The position numbers and the translations under genes were made by a program. Below the pieces are notes generated by a model. It saw only the letters and a list, made by a program, of their open reading frames with translations, was not told the DNA's origin and did no database searches. A stretch of DNA of 64,000 nt. It comes from Reticulitermes lucifugus. Lineage: Eukaryota; Arthropoda; Insecta; Blattodea; Rhinotermitidae. Shown here piece by piece: positions 22,410 through 34,915 of the stretch. How positions within the stretch are numbered: position 1 is the first letter of the stretch; every line of letters begins with the position of its first letter. The stretch spans positions 93,556 through 157,555 of the forward strand of contig JAKCWW010000087.1 of assembly GCA_026260175.1 (NCBI GenBank), given 5' to 3'.

Positions 22410-23553
22410 ATGTTAACATTCTTGATAGTAACAATGACTGTTTATTTTATAAATCTAGCGAAACACATAAGTACAGTTTGTGGCAAAATGCAGTCAGGTG
22501 GTATACACAGTTGCCACTGGGCTTCATACGGTTAAACTGCTTCCCTGCCTACCTCTCGTGGCCACATTCCCATCTTTCGTTCTTGAGGCCGAATATTCTA
22601 CTCAGCATTTTGCTATTCCGTTTGGTGTTGAGCCTTACAAAATTAGTAAGGAGATAGCATGAATGTTTTAACAGCTCTGCAACATCTCTGACTTGTAATT
22701 TTACGAAGCATAAAAGGGATATTTCCGGTGTCTTGTGGTCGGTCTCTGGTCTCGTACGTCATTTGAAATGTTATTAAAAGTAACTCTAGCCGTATATCGC
22801 CTTGTACTGTATAACACGCCATCCCATCACTTTATAAACGACATTAAATCGTTTGCCTGCATTGAGTTCACGAAACAGTACCTGACATTTTCATTATGCC
22901 CTGTGAAATGTACCTGTGACTCGTAACAGAACTTCCCTGTTGACGGAATGAAGTGATGGTATGGTGTGGAATGGAACCTTCTGCTGAATCTCACTGGCCT
23001 CACTTTGACATAGATGTTGCAGAATAACTCTGTAAAGAGGACTGTAGCATTCACCCCACTTTGTTTCAAAGAAAAGGAAGGAACGCGAAGAAACTCTAAA
23101 ATAAGGCAGTAGACAAGGAACCTTTCCCGAAAGTATAAAAGTGGTTTTCGATATTCCACTGTTTTTCGTGTAGCCTATATATGTATGTTTGACTCCCTGA
23201 GTACTGGACGGAAATCCAATTTGATCAGAGATGCTGACATCTGCCGAACGGTTGCACAGTCCAAGTCTCGACCCCCACCCCCACCCCCACCAGGAAACAA
23301 CTTCGTCACAAATCTCCCCCTCCCCTTCTCCAAAACCTCTTTTCCACCTACAGTTTTATAAACTCTTACGGGCAAAAGTGACATTTACTTACTTTTGTGG
23401 ATGTGGGTTAGAAACTTGTCTTTATGAAGAGGAACGGCTGTTTACTGCTCTTAACCTGGTAAATATGTGCCACCTGCTGTAACGTTCAGAACTCTGATTC
23501 TTGCCAAAGAGTACATTTGTGCGTTCCGTATTTTTCTTACAATAAATACCAAT
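22410..23553. other. No gene recognised; short (CCCCCA)n tract
   Basis: A CCCCCACCCCCACCCCCACC tract lies at 23271-23291. Nothing else is recognised; frames are short and conflict between strands. Confidence 0.5.
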
Positions 23554-23555
23554 TA

Positions 23556-23725
23556 CAGTCGAACCCGGTTATAGCGACACGTCGTCTATAACGTCAGATA
23601 TTCTGTGGTACCAATTAATTCTTTACTCTTAACCATAACGTTACACTACTCGGTTATAACATCAGTCGTTTATAACGACACAAAATATTCAGTCCCTTTC
23701 ATGACGTTATAACCGAGTTCGACTG
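23556..23725. mobile_element. pogo/Tigger-type MITE, copy 2, with TA duplication
   Basis: This 170-bp element begins CAGTCGAACCCGGTTATAGC and ends GTTATAACCGAGTTCGACTG. The outer 10 bases of the two ends are exact inverted repeats. TA flanks both sides (23554-23555 and 23726-23727), the duplication made by Tc1/mariner/pogo transposases. It contains no transposase and would depend on one supplied in trans. Confidence 0.9.
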
Positions 23726-23727
23726 TA

Positions 23728-24618
23728 TTTTCCTGTACAGTACAACATTAACTGCTTAGTCTTTCCAACGGTCGCGAACTTTGTCCTCTGTGGCAAAGGA
23801 ACTGAGTTTTTAGACACATTTTTTACCCCATTTTACCACATTTGATACTCCTCGTATGTACAAAAACGAATATTTACGTAAAATATCTGTGATTTGAAGA
23901 AAAATGTCGAGACTGCCGCTACGGTGCGTGCAGTTGAGCGCCTGGCTGCAGGCTATAAATCAGGACTCAACTGGAAGATCCTGTGGTCGACTAACTAGAT
24001 CAAGGGTTTCTGGTGTGTTCCTCTGTCATACAACAAAATCAGAACAAAGGCTAAGTTAGAACCCACATTCCATCCTGAATTGCATACTTCTCATGCAGCC
24101 TTTTCAACACTGTCTTCAAAATTCTCGTCTAAAACGCAGCCCACCCAACCTTATCAAATTGCTTCTTAATGCATTTTGTCAAATATAAAATTTAAAATTC
24201 AGCCAAAGTGCTCAACTTGTTGCCTCTGCTGTGGTTAAGACTTTCCAACACTTTACCTTCTTCACTTCCAAAAGCTGTACTTTACCACCAGCCTACCTTT
24301 ATCATAAGGACGAACGGGCACTACATGGGAACTGTCACAACAATAACATTCATGTTTTCTCCTGTAATGAATGTAGTGCCTCTCACCACATTTTGCCAGC
24401 TTCTTCTTCCCCTTCTCTTTCTTTCTTCTTCTTCTTCTCCCCTCTTCCTCACCTTCAGTCAGTGTTCGAAGATCTGAAGTGTGCAGTAAGTTGCATACTG
24501 TTTAGTAATTAGTGGTTATCGTTTTGTTTCTAATTTGGAACGCAAATTAATTGATAAAGACAAGCAGATGTGTTCATCTGTAACACATGATCCTTATATT
24601 TAGGAGATAGCCTAGTCA
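23728..24618. other. No gene recognised
   Basis: A pyrimidine-rich run with TTCTTC repeats lies around 24400-24450. Open frames there (24208-24512) reflect that composition. Confidence 0.5.
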
Positions 24619-24918
24619 TAGCGGCCGGGGTAACGTAGTTAGTGTAGCGACTCGCTGAAGGCTGAAAGGCTCTGGGTTCGAACCCTGGTTGGGGCAAGCG
24701 ATTTTCTCTTCTCCATACCCGTCCAGACCGGTCCTGTGCCCCACCCTTCCTCTGTGCAATTGGTACTGGGGCTCTTTCCCAAGGATAAAGTGGCTGGAAC
24801 GTGGCGTTCATCACCCTCCCCTGTCCAGTGCCGGGGCTAAGTATGAGGAGAGTTTTACCTCTACTCCTCCTCTGTGCCTTCAAGGCATGTTAGAGGGAAA
24901 ATTTTGCCTTTACCTTTC
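24619..24918 (+). mobile_element. tRNA-derived SINE, family B, long copy with intact B box
   Basis: The head GCGGCCGGGGTAACGTAGTT contains an A-box-like GTAGTTAGTGTAGCG. The B box GGGTTCGAACCCT lies at 24674-24686. The body matches the 15 kb copy (CTCTACTCCTCCTCTG, GCCTTCAAGGCATG) and ends TTTTGCCTTTACCTTTCACC. The frames across it (24530-24883 minus, 24689-24982 plus) are SINE read-through. Confidence 0.88.
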
Positions 24919-26251
24919 ACCCTATTCATACTTCGTTGTGTTCGTTTTCCCCTTCCGTTTACTAAGGCGGGTGCAAGGGTAATTTCTTCACGCATGTCAC
25001 ATGCACTGCCTGATATATTCACGGTCAATCGTGCCTCTCAATTTACGCCATGTAACGTGTGCAAATTACACAGCTTGCTTCAGAAACTGACAAATCTCTC
25101 TGTCTGCCTTCGGCCGGTTTCCTTTCCCATCTTTGTAACTGCGTCTTACAGTTTGTGTTTGCTTACATTTTTTGGTATTGCCAGAATGTAATTCTGATAG
25201 GCCTAACAGAAAAGACAGCCTTCAAGACCTGAAATATTTTAGTCATAAATACCAACGGGTAAAACCGAAGAGTAACAGCCGTGCCTTGCGCTTGTGAGGG
25301 CCCGGTTTCAGTCAACAGCGGTCAGGGGTTCAGGCGGAGACAGTTCGTTCTTTTCGCCAGTTTATGCTGCCCAAACCTTACACAGCATCATCTGCTTTTG
25401 CTAATACTGCTTCTTCACGCAACATTCCAAATGTGTTCTTCGTAACAGTCCTCTGTAACTTGATACTGTATAAACACAGGTATTGATACGGCGTCTTCCA
25501 ATAGCAGCATGTTAGCAGTAAACAGTTACATCAGTTATGTTCGTAGTTACTCATGGCACTGTCCGTCGTCTATCCGGCAGTTGTTTTGCTATTGTATTCT
25601 ACTTTTTATTTTTCTTCTGAAAGTCCTTTCGTAACATTTTAGTCTATCAGTTTTTATAACGTCTTCTTCGTCGTTCTGGAGTGAAGTTGGCTTGAACAAG
25701 GTTTGACATACAACAAGATGGGCCATGCTACTTGGGTCCTTGTGCGATTCTTCTATCACCGTGGTAGACAAGCAGACGTATCCGAAGAGCGGTGTCTCGA
25801 CGCATCACAACTCTTCTTGTTTCCACTGTCAACAGGAGTTTTGCCAGATCTTGAAATTGCTCTGCGGAGAAAATGTCTTTCGTTACCTTCTTTTTCTTTA
25901 CAAATTATTAGACTGTTCCAGACACTGTTGTATACCACAAATCTCGAACATTATCTTACATCTGTGAGTAGTGATTTTAGTATTTCATATTTTAAGTGAA
26001 TAAGGATTCCAAAAATTTACATCGCACCTATAAGATGCAAAAGTCGAGTATGTATGTGGGTGGCCGATATTTCTCTGGTCAGTTGATTTTCGTCATCTAA
26101 TAATATTTTGTGATCTGTTAGCCACAATTTTTGTCGCATTTACTAAAGATGTTACAAAGTAAGATCCTCTGAGTGCAAACATGTAACGCATTTATTTAAG
26201 GTAATAATTTTCGATATCCTTTAAATTTTCTTCCAAGAAATCCCACGAAAA
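24919..26251. other. No gene recognised
   Basis: Frames at 25589-25999 overlap on both strands and match nothing I know. Confidence 0.5.
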
Positions 26252-26428
26252 GTGTCCATCATATGAAATGTATAGTAGTAGTAGTGTTAGCAGCAGCATA
26301 GAGTCATAAACCAAGAATAAAATACATTTGAGCGCCTGTTTGTGGGCTAGCTCATAAAATCGAAGTCTGTTAGATTCAAATTTTTGTTCAACCGTACTGT
26401 TATCATTGTGTCCATCATATGAAATGTA

Positions 26429-26460
<32 letters not shown>

Positions 26461-26569
26461 TTAGCATCAGCATATAGTCATAAACCAAGAATAAAATACA
26501 TTTGAGCGTCGGTTTGTGGGCTAGCTCATAAAATCGAAGTCTGTTAGATTCAAATGTGTGTTCAACCGT
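26252..26569. repeat. Two-copy tandem duplication with an expanded (TAG)n tract
   Basis: Copy 1 (about 26252-26396) and copy 2 (about 26409-26569) share GTGTCCATCATATGAAATG, ATAAACCAAGAATAAAATAC, GGGCTAGCTCATAAAATCG and AAGTCTGTTAGATTCAAAT with few differences. The GTAGTAGTAG run is short in copy 1 and much longer in copy 2. The 98-codon minus frame here, with its leucine run, is a translation of the TAG repeat. Confidence 0.92.
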
Positions 26570-26593
26570 AGCGAGAATCTCAAGGGTATGGCA

Positions 26594-26594
26594 A

Positions 26595-26634
<40 letters not shown>

Positions 26635-26641
26635 TTATTAT
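26594..26641. repeat. (ATT)n microsatellite
   Basis: An ATT trinucleotide tract with one interruption (TTAGTATT). Confidence 0.95.
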
Positions 26642-26718
26642 GTGTACATGTTCTGTCGCCTTAAATTTGTCGGATATAAACTAAAAGTCTCACATCTTCA
26701 TATTACTTACTTTTGGCT

Positions 26719-26973
26719 CCCCCCCCCATGGCCCAACAACCCCTAGCGGGCCAGGGCCTCATTACTAAGTCTTCTCAATCACCCTCAGACACACCACATT
26801 CAGTAGGACTCCTTTGGACGAGTGATTAGCCCGACGCAGAGACCTCTACCTGACAACACACAACACTCGTAAGAGACAGACGTACATGTACCCGGTGGGA
26901 TTCGAACCCGCAATCCCAGCAAGCGAACGGCCGCAGACCCACGCCTTAGACCGCGCCGCCACTGGGATCGGCG
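26719..26973 (-). mobile_element. SINE family A, complete copy, minus strand
   Basis: Read on the minus strand it starts GCCGATCCCAGTGGCGGCGC, has a B box GGGTTCGAATCCCACCG near 26887-26903, and ends GGGCCATGG followed by a G run. The flanks TTACTTTTGGCT (26707-26718) and TTATTGTTGGCT (26974-26985) match at 10 of 12 bases. It is one of two copies here showing the full, ungapped family A body. Confidence 0.88.
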
Positions 26974-27167
26974 TTATTGTTGGCTTGCTAACAATATTTT
27001 ATACAGGAATATAGGCACATTTATATAAATCTCTGTACTGATGTTGATTGCCCAGCCCCAGTAGTTCATTCGCTAGTGCCGCCGAACCGGAAGCAAAATG
27101 TAGATTTCATATCTGCCATGTCGTTCACATTCCACAAAAATACCTTAATGGAAGCTGCATATGTTTC

Positions 27168-27257
27168 GAAGTATTGACTACTGCGGAGAATGCGCTCGTT
27201 GAGTGTAGAAGTATTGACGTTTGTGGAAAAGGCGTTGTTGTGTGTAGAAGTATTGAC
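27168..27257. repeat. Three-copy imperfect tandem repeat, unit about 40 bp
   Basis: GAAGTATTGAC recurs at 27168, 27208 and 27247 with TGTAGAAGTATTGAC and GCG(C/T)T.GTTG shared between units. It lies inside an 88-codon frame (27048-27314) that I do not recognise. Confidence 0.7.
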
Positions 27258-27314
27258 TTCTGGACTCCTGATGTTGGCGATAAAATAGTGCTAGCACACA
27301 TTAATCTGTTCTGA

Positions 27315-30258
27315 TAATACGTTTAATTAAAAGTTAGAAGGGATGTGCAGTAACATTTGAGTCACCTTTGGTCTGAGCTGCTTTATTTATGTGAATACAA
27401 TTGTTTCTGTCTCATTCCGTCGTCGGTTTTCTGCTGTCATTTTCCACTCGAGGAGTTTGTCATAACAAACGTTATATGTACCTGTACTATGTGGGGAAAA
27501 AGTGAGAGGAAATGTTTAGTAAATCTTAGATAGGATGGAACAAGACCTCGTTGTGCGTCTGCTCATGTTTCCTTGAAATGAAATTACGATTATACCTCTA
27601 CTCATAGCCTTATTCTTAAGGGCGCGCTGCAGTAATAAGAGGTTAATATTACTCGGCACGCAAGACTGAGAACTGTGAAATCCTTGTTTGAACATTGCAC
27701 TAAATCATTAATGCCTTTGTTTCCTTGCACATTATCTTAAAGCTAGCTTTGTAGTGGTTTCACGCTGTGTTTTTCAAGTATTGCATGCTATCAGTGTGGC
27801 AGCCTGGCAGCGGTTTTTAAGGATCGTCTTAACTTCACGTCCCTTTAGAATCTGGATGTAAGTTTGCACCGTAGAAGGCGGGTGCATGCGAGAAATATTT
27901 TATCCGCACAATTACATAACGCATGCTCAAACATTTCAGAAATATCACCCATGATAAGTGACAATGATATTTTTGAACAGTTTATCAATCACAAATGCTT
28001 AAAAATAAATATAGCTTCTATTACAAAATTTGAAGCCTAATTCAGTATAACATGCACCGTAGGTCTTATGAAAACATTTTAGCCGGTCAGTTAAAGGACC
28101 ATTATTAAGACTAAGGTTCGAGTCCTGTTTTGATAAAACTGATTTGAAACATCTAATGCTCCAAATTGTTAAAAGTGAATTTTGGTTTATAGAGATTAAT
28201 AGTGAAATCTTATGAATAATTCTTGGCCTTTTACGTGAAGAACTCTAGTCAGAGGTCTTCTTTGTTAATTTGCTTTCCTGTTGCTGTATACAGAATAAAC
28301 TCGTGATAGACGAATCACTCAGGCAGTGAATTGTATGTCAGTTCTTAACAGCGTGTGTGATGTAATTAATTCAGTAATACCCCACACATCTCCCCACATT
28401 TACTTCTTCCATATTTACTTCCTCCACTTCTTCCCATATTTACTTCTCCATATTTACTGCAGAATAATTCAGTAAGTAGTATATTTTAATCCTTCTTGTG
28501 CAGTACATAAACTGCACAGTAAAGTCTCCAGTGGGACACACAAAGTAGGCACTACCAATGCTTGTGGCGATCTGTACCATCAGCAGCAGAAGACATGTTG
28601 GTATCTCCGCAGTTTCACCTGAACAAGTCACGTATGTACTCTGCCCTGGTTTTGAAGATCAGTGAACCGATTTGGGCTAAATAAAACTTATTAATGATGC
28701 CTGATAAATTACAGTGGAGAAAATGTTTCACTGCTTTTGCGGCAGTCCGTCGCATGGCCGGCGACAAGGGGATTTAGTGGCCAAGACAGTGCAGTAACAA
28801 GGGATATGAGACGGTCTGGTAAAGCTGAGCTTGAACCAGTGTTTAAAAAGGGTTAAATTAAGACGTTTAAGGTAGAAGGGAAACTTTACATTCTCCAGGG
28901 AAACGACATAGACACAATAAATTCTTAATACACTACACTTGTGTGAGCACGTCCGTCAGTGAGTTGTTCGATTGAACGGTCAGCCCTCCATGTTGTTCGG
29001 AGAATTTATGCACACCTGTTCTGAGCTATTTCATCGATAAGTAACTGAATACAAAATAGTAATATACTCTAGTCAGTGAACGACAATCCTGGGAAGTGAT
29101 AATATTTCGAAGGCATTTATTGAGAAGCCTTTCTTTTCATCACATCCATTAATAACAAATTATAATTATACACTTCCGCTTTGAACTTTTCAGCAATTTT
29201 ACTGTGACTGGGCCTAATTTTCACCTGTATGATTCCGTGGTGGATCAGGTATAATCACAACAGAGTGTGTGTTTTCAGTTTACGTGATGGTTTCTTATAT
29301 AATTCATTTTCAGGCAGTCTTATTACAGCATTTCTTGGTTACAGTTTCATATTCCAAAGACCCATTACTGATGCATTATGACGAGCGGAAATGATTATAC
29401 TTAAAATTAGGTAATAACTTTATAATTACACCCGTGCTTTAATTATGGATATTATATTTCACGATATAACAGAGAAGAACAGAGTCAGCTGAATGAATAG
29501 AGTCTGGCCTTAGGTGAAACAGGAATATTACAGCTCGTTTCCCTAACGGAATATTTACAGAACGTAAAAACAGTATTATGATAATGCAGAGAATACAGTA
29601 ATGCCTATTGCTTTACTTTCCATGTCCCTTACACACTAGTTGATGCTTATGTAAAGCAGGGCTCTAAGTGAGTAATCAAACGTGGCAGTGAAAGCAAGGA
29701 GCGAGGTCATCTCTACATTCCGTGACCAAAGTTGTGACTAAATTCCTTTAAGAATAAAATTAAATAATCTTTAACGCGCGGTTGAAGTAACTCTGTCGTT
29801 CGTAAATAAAACATACGACGACGACTAAAGGCAGTAAGCTTTAATTTGACCATCTCAATGTTAACGTAAATGTTGGGGCAGTTTCCATGTCTGCTGATGT
29901 TTTTATGACAAGCCTTCTGTTGGAAGGTCGTCGAATATTTATCATTCCTTCTTGTTTATAATCAATTCGTTTTGGAATCCTGGTAGAGCTCACACTCTGT
30001 ATTTGTTCGGTTGTGTCTGCATGTAATTTGCTGTTCTACTGACCTTATTTCTATGTAACTGTATGTTCATTTGTCCTATCTGACTTTTAACTCCCAGAAT
30101 ATAAAGGCCATAAAGAAATGAGGCAGAACTTTAAATACAATCCCGTAAGTGCATGAGTATTAATGTAAGTGTAAATGTTTATAAAACCAAATAGGTTTAT
30201 ATGAAGCAGACACGAAAGAAGAACCGTTGAAGGAGTCATAATATAAATATAAATATAT
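27315..30258. other. No gene recognised; weak tRNA-like relic near 28079-28145
   Basis: Mostly AT-rich unique-looking sequence. TTAGCCGGTCAG followed by AAGGTTCGAGTCC resembles A- and B-box spacing of a decayed SINE head. A TTTACTTC(TT)CCATAT-type short repeat occurs at 28399-28458. No exon is supported. Confidence 0.5.
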
Positions 30259-30345
30259 ATATACAGGGTATACACAAAAGAATGGTGCGGTTTCAATAGT
30301 TTTCGCTATTGAAACCGCACCATTCTTTTGTGTATACCTGTATAT
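30259..30345. mobile_element. Near-perfect palindrome, likely foldback/MITE remnant
   Basis: The 33-bp arms at 30267-30299 and 30306-30338 are exact reverse complements around the 6-base spacer TTTTCG. After a one-base gap the pairing continues outward (ATATACAG against TGTATAT). The outer sequence TATACAGGGTATACAC resembles the end of a DNA transposon. An intact palindrome this close-spaced suggests it is young, or a collapse of two transposon ends after internal deletion. Confidence 0.75.
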
Positions 30346-33094
30346 AGTAAGCCGTTTTAGAACATTTCGGAATTGAAGTTCGCTCATCTAGAAGAGCACT
30401 AGTAAGTAAAAATAAGATCCGAATCAAATTAGGAGAAGTTTAAATTCGGTTAATATTTCTTTTATTTAATTCGGCAAATGTTACTCGTGTTCTAGATTTT
30501 AAAACGACGGATATTATATACAACAAAATGGTGTAGCTAGCTGTTTCGTATACAAATAACGTTAGCGAAAACAGATTTTTCATCTAATCAGGCAGACCTC
30601 TGACTGTATAAAGGACAAGCAGTCGGAATTAGCTTATCTTCTACTCTAAACCTTCTAGAAGCTTAATCCATTCCTATGCAAACATAACAGCGTGTGGAAA
30701 AGCTTCAGTGAGCTTGTGTTTTCACGAAAATGGAAGTGACTACTTCCATTATAGAGAGCAATGTGGACAGCACTGAGCCCGCCTAGTGTTTGATGAACAT
30801 CCTATTGTCCAATACGTGAAGATAACATAATGGGTTTCGTTGAATACAAAGAGAGCACAAATTTGAAAGCACTGTTCTGAAAATCCTATTTTTTATGCAT
30901 CACCAGTTTTCAATGTTTTATATTTTTGTCATAAAAATTCATATCCATTTTGATTAATTTATTTGATGGAGGCACGTCTGCTTCGACACTGAGGGTAAGA
31001 AGATTCCGTATAAAAAGGAAACGATGGGTTCATTTATATGCTAATTAACAAAGAGAACTCGGGAAACCTTCCCTCTTTGTTCGGGTAATGAAATACCATA
31101 CCGTCTATCGGCTGCAGTGTTCGATACTATTACAACTGTCCGACTGATTGGTCTGAAAGGACGCCTCAGTTTTAATATTAACCTTTACTGCAAAGGGAGA
31201 AAATTAATTTTAAAGTGCGGGGTGATTTCTGTAACATTTTAGTGCGTTTTATTGGAACGTTATAAACAGCAAAATTATAAAACAGGAAAATTCTATTCTC
31301 ATTGATACGTTTACGCATTCATTTTCTCTGCAATGTAGGCCTCTTTCGGTTGTAGTTAATAATTGGAAAATTATGTAATACTTCGACAAATGGTTTTCGC
31401 AAATGAACGGGAAAAGTTTCAGTTACGATTCTAGAAAACGGCCGCCATATTTAGGTATTCGACGTTCGTGCTTAAACGTAATTCATGTCCATCACATACA
31501 TGTGTCTAGACACTGCCAGCAAAGTCCAGTAATATAATTAGCTGCTGTACAAAAAGGAATCTCCAGAGTGTCATTTATAAATTACGTAATAGCCGAGTGA
31601 TTACGATATACAATAATAAAAACAACACTGACAGGAAAGTAACAGTACGGTAACACACTTGTTTTATGTAATTAACCACTTGGATAAGTGAGGACTATCG
31701 ATTACTTCGGCTGCAGTGTGGGTTATGAGATAGAGAGTAAAGCCTGTAATAGTACTGAAGAGATGTCAACGTTTCTACGGAAATAGAAAACTCACATTTT
31801 CTTGAGATTTATGAACGCAGAGCTCAGTGAAATGCTATAGAGTAATAGGCGTACCGTGATAAGAATATTTTATGATGATGAGGTTCATAAGTCTTCCACA
31901 CATGAGAGAAATGAGAAATGCGTATGAGAAACTTCAGTCGAGAAACCAAAAGGGCAGAAGTGGATCTTCAAGGAGTGGTGTGCGACGATAGCGACTGTAC
32001 CAGAGGCAGGCCCTTGTGGATACGATAATGATACTTCTGGTTCCAAGAAGGTACTACCAGCTACTCGGGAAAGACTCTGTTGCTTGGGGTTAGGGTATGG
32101 TATCATATGTGTATTTCCAATCTTTTAAGTGAAATTTTATTCTAGAAACAGACTAGGTGCTTCATTCAAACAAAAAATTCAGAAGTTTATCTTCACCCTA
32201 CAGGTTCAAAGAATGAGTTCAGTATCGGAGGAGAAAACTGTAGCTACATGACAGTGGACTGATTCGACTTTCCTTGCCAGCCAGCCAGATAATGTGTTTT
32301 AATGTATGAGTGAGATAGCATAACCGGTCTGGGTTTGACACAAGAGCAGCTTACGATTTCAGAGTGAACCAGTCTTACGTTGGAAGTCTTTAGCCAATGG
32401 GGAGAAATAGTTGAATAATTATTTTGTTCTCCATCTGAGGGCCCCTTGAGACGTCTTTATTACACTCGGAGGACAGCAGAAAGCAGCATCACTGTTATTG
32501 CTTCCTTTGAATGCCATTAGCCTCATTTCCAACGTTGCGACTGAGGTCGTTTCGTGGATGAGACCAATTAGCCCTTATTAGTCTAGCGGAGTCATCCTTA
32601 GAAAGATGGCCTTCCACATCACAATGTACCACGTAACATTTCTCCATCTGTTAAGGTGATTACGATTTTCATTATTACCTTAATTCATTTTGCCACTTGG
32701 CCGATGAAAATAAGCACCAGTTGATTTTGGTCCGAAGAAACTATTGGTTCGCCGGTTTAAGTCGTACTGATGGCGTGGATATTTGTCTGTTTTATTGTAT
32801 ACTTCATGGCACATTACTGGCCCCTAAAAACGTCCGCTAGCCACCCCCATTCCTATGCTTAAGAAATGTGACGGACCCCCAGAAACACACTCAACATTCT
32901 TTTGTTCTTACCAGGAATCCTGTAGGCAGTCGTTTTAAAATGTGATATAGCCTGATATGCGTCGTAGTGAAATGGAACTACCACAGCTTGCGGTACAAAT
33001 GACGACAGTGGAAACCTGCCATGTCATTCAAAACCAAGAAATTATTTGGTTAAGTTTCTGTTATTTGTGAAATGTCATACTTTTTTCTAATATC
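30346..33094. other. No gene recognised
   Basis: AT-rich sequence with frames below 75 codons and no repeat that pairs elsewhere in the window. Confidence 0.5.
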
Positions 33095-33260
33095 GCTGGT
33101 CTTTATGTAAAATAACCGTTATTTTTGTCGGATGTAAACAAAAATTGACGTCACTTGACAGTTTTTCGCAAAAGTTTCTTGTATTACATTCTATAAAAAT
33201 CCGTTTAGCTGTTCCTTGAACTCTCACATGCGTACAGACGGGAAAAAAGATGTACATAGC
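33095..33260 (+). repeat. Dispersed repeat, family G, heavily diverged
   Basis: The order TTTATGTAAAATAACCGTTA, then TTTTTGTCGGATG, then GACAGTTTTTCGCAAAAG, then AAAATCCGTTTAGC, then GCGTACAGACGGG follows the downstream half of the family. Identity is low. Confidence 0.4.
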
Positions 33261-34915
33261 TATTTTAATGGCCATTCGTACAATTGACTTATTTTGACTA
33301 GGCTGAATATATCAATTTGGCATTGAGTGACAGATCTTGAACATATTTCGCAGGAGGAAAGTTTGGACATCCCTTCATTTGCAACTTTTACACTCACCGA
33401 TTAGATTGATGAAGCCAAAGAATTTGTCGGTCAGCCCATTGTATTTGAGGATGTCGAAGTTAAAAATTTTGACGTGTCAAGGACAGATCTTTATTCCCGC
33501 TCTCGTGTCGGAAGTTCTTGTATTTATTAATAAAAGAGAGACAAAATGCTTCCTCCATGGAGTATTAATTTGGGAGTGAGATATCTTGTATTTCAGTTGC
33601 CTTGCTGTTGGAAAGCTCTCACAGTTGATCTGAAAAGTTAGAAATTAATTCCCTTCCCCGTTCGGTAAATATTCTCGTCATCGAAAAATGTTTTGAATAT
33701 AAGTACAGAAGCAGTGAATAAAGTTTTTATACTAAGCTGTTTTTTAGGAAATAGATAATATTACGTCTTTCTTTCTGTCGTTATGTTATGTTTGAGGCTT
33801 GTAAAGTAGGGATTACGGAGGAGTCATGGAGACCAAAATCAAATTTTCCCGATAACGTCAGTGTGCACATCCAGTACCAAGTTCAGTGGATTAATACAGA
33901 CAGACACAACTTCCCATATGTGTGCACTTTGTGCACAGAATTTGTAGTTACGAATTCCAGTACCAATTGAATATCAAAGGCTACGAATTATTTGAACAAT
34001 ACTGTATAACACTATGTTTGAACTTAAAGTGGTAACAGAGAGGGCCCATCAGGCGTGATTGCATTTAAGCCACTGTTATGAATTGTAAAGTGCTCACATG
34101 CATGCACTTTATTTGATGATGCACTCTGCTCGCGGCTGGTTCACTCTTCTCTTTTTGAATATTCTGTACACAAATAGGAACAGGCTTTGCAAAAATTTCT
34201 AAGCTATTAATAAATTACATTTCCAAAGCTTGGAATACTCACTTTCACATAACAGAAAGTAAAGTTGCTTATTTGGTCTCAACGATGGTCTACTTACTCA
34301 TTCCGCACAGTTTATTATTTAATTGGGCACTTTATTTGTAAACTGTTTTGTTCGAGTGATGAACTGTGATTTAAGGTTATAATGAGAGCCTGATGAATCA
34401 GAAGCGAGGAACACGAAATCCCTACTGAAATTTTAAGATAAAAAATAAAGCCTTTATCTACATCTGATGTTATGCGAAGACTTCTTAATGTGTAATATGT
34501 GTTTTGTTGTAAATCCCATTTACTTCTTGTCCTCAGTCATGTAACTGTAATTTTTGACAAATGAGTTTCACTTTAGTGGAAAGAAAGTGTATGTGGTTGC
34601 ATGGTTCTATGCTATGCGAGCTGCAAAAGTAATTACTATTAAAACCAGATGAGGCTATGGCTACTTGCAGTGAAGTGTCAGTAAGATGCGTAATTTTCTT
34701 GTTCTTTTCAAGGTACTCGTAGGAATTTCCTTACGATAGGTCCACGAAAAACCAAGCCTGAAACAAGAATATGTGCCAAATGGAAGTCGGATAATTCATC
34801 TTCAATACAGTCAAGAATACCCAATCTTCTGCATCGTGGAATGTTAATTTGTGGCACTTTTCTTATTCAGTTCTGTTTGGAGATGAAGGACGGATAGCTG
34901 CAACAACGTAACAGG
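33261..34915. other. No gene recognised
   Basis: AT-rich sequence. The plus frames at 33337-33579 and 33788-33970 are unrecognised. Confidence 0.5.

Noticed and set aside
24674-24686. B-box-like GGTTCGAACCC strings (also at 26.9, 41.15, 57.94 and 58.6 kb) as possible tRNA genes
   Set aside because: None sits in a closable cloverleaf with acceptor stem. They are in SINE heads, several with target duplications.
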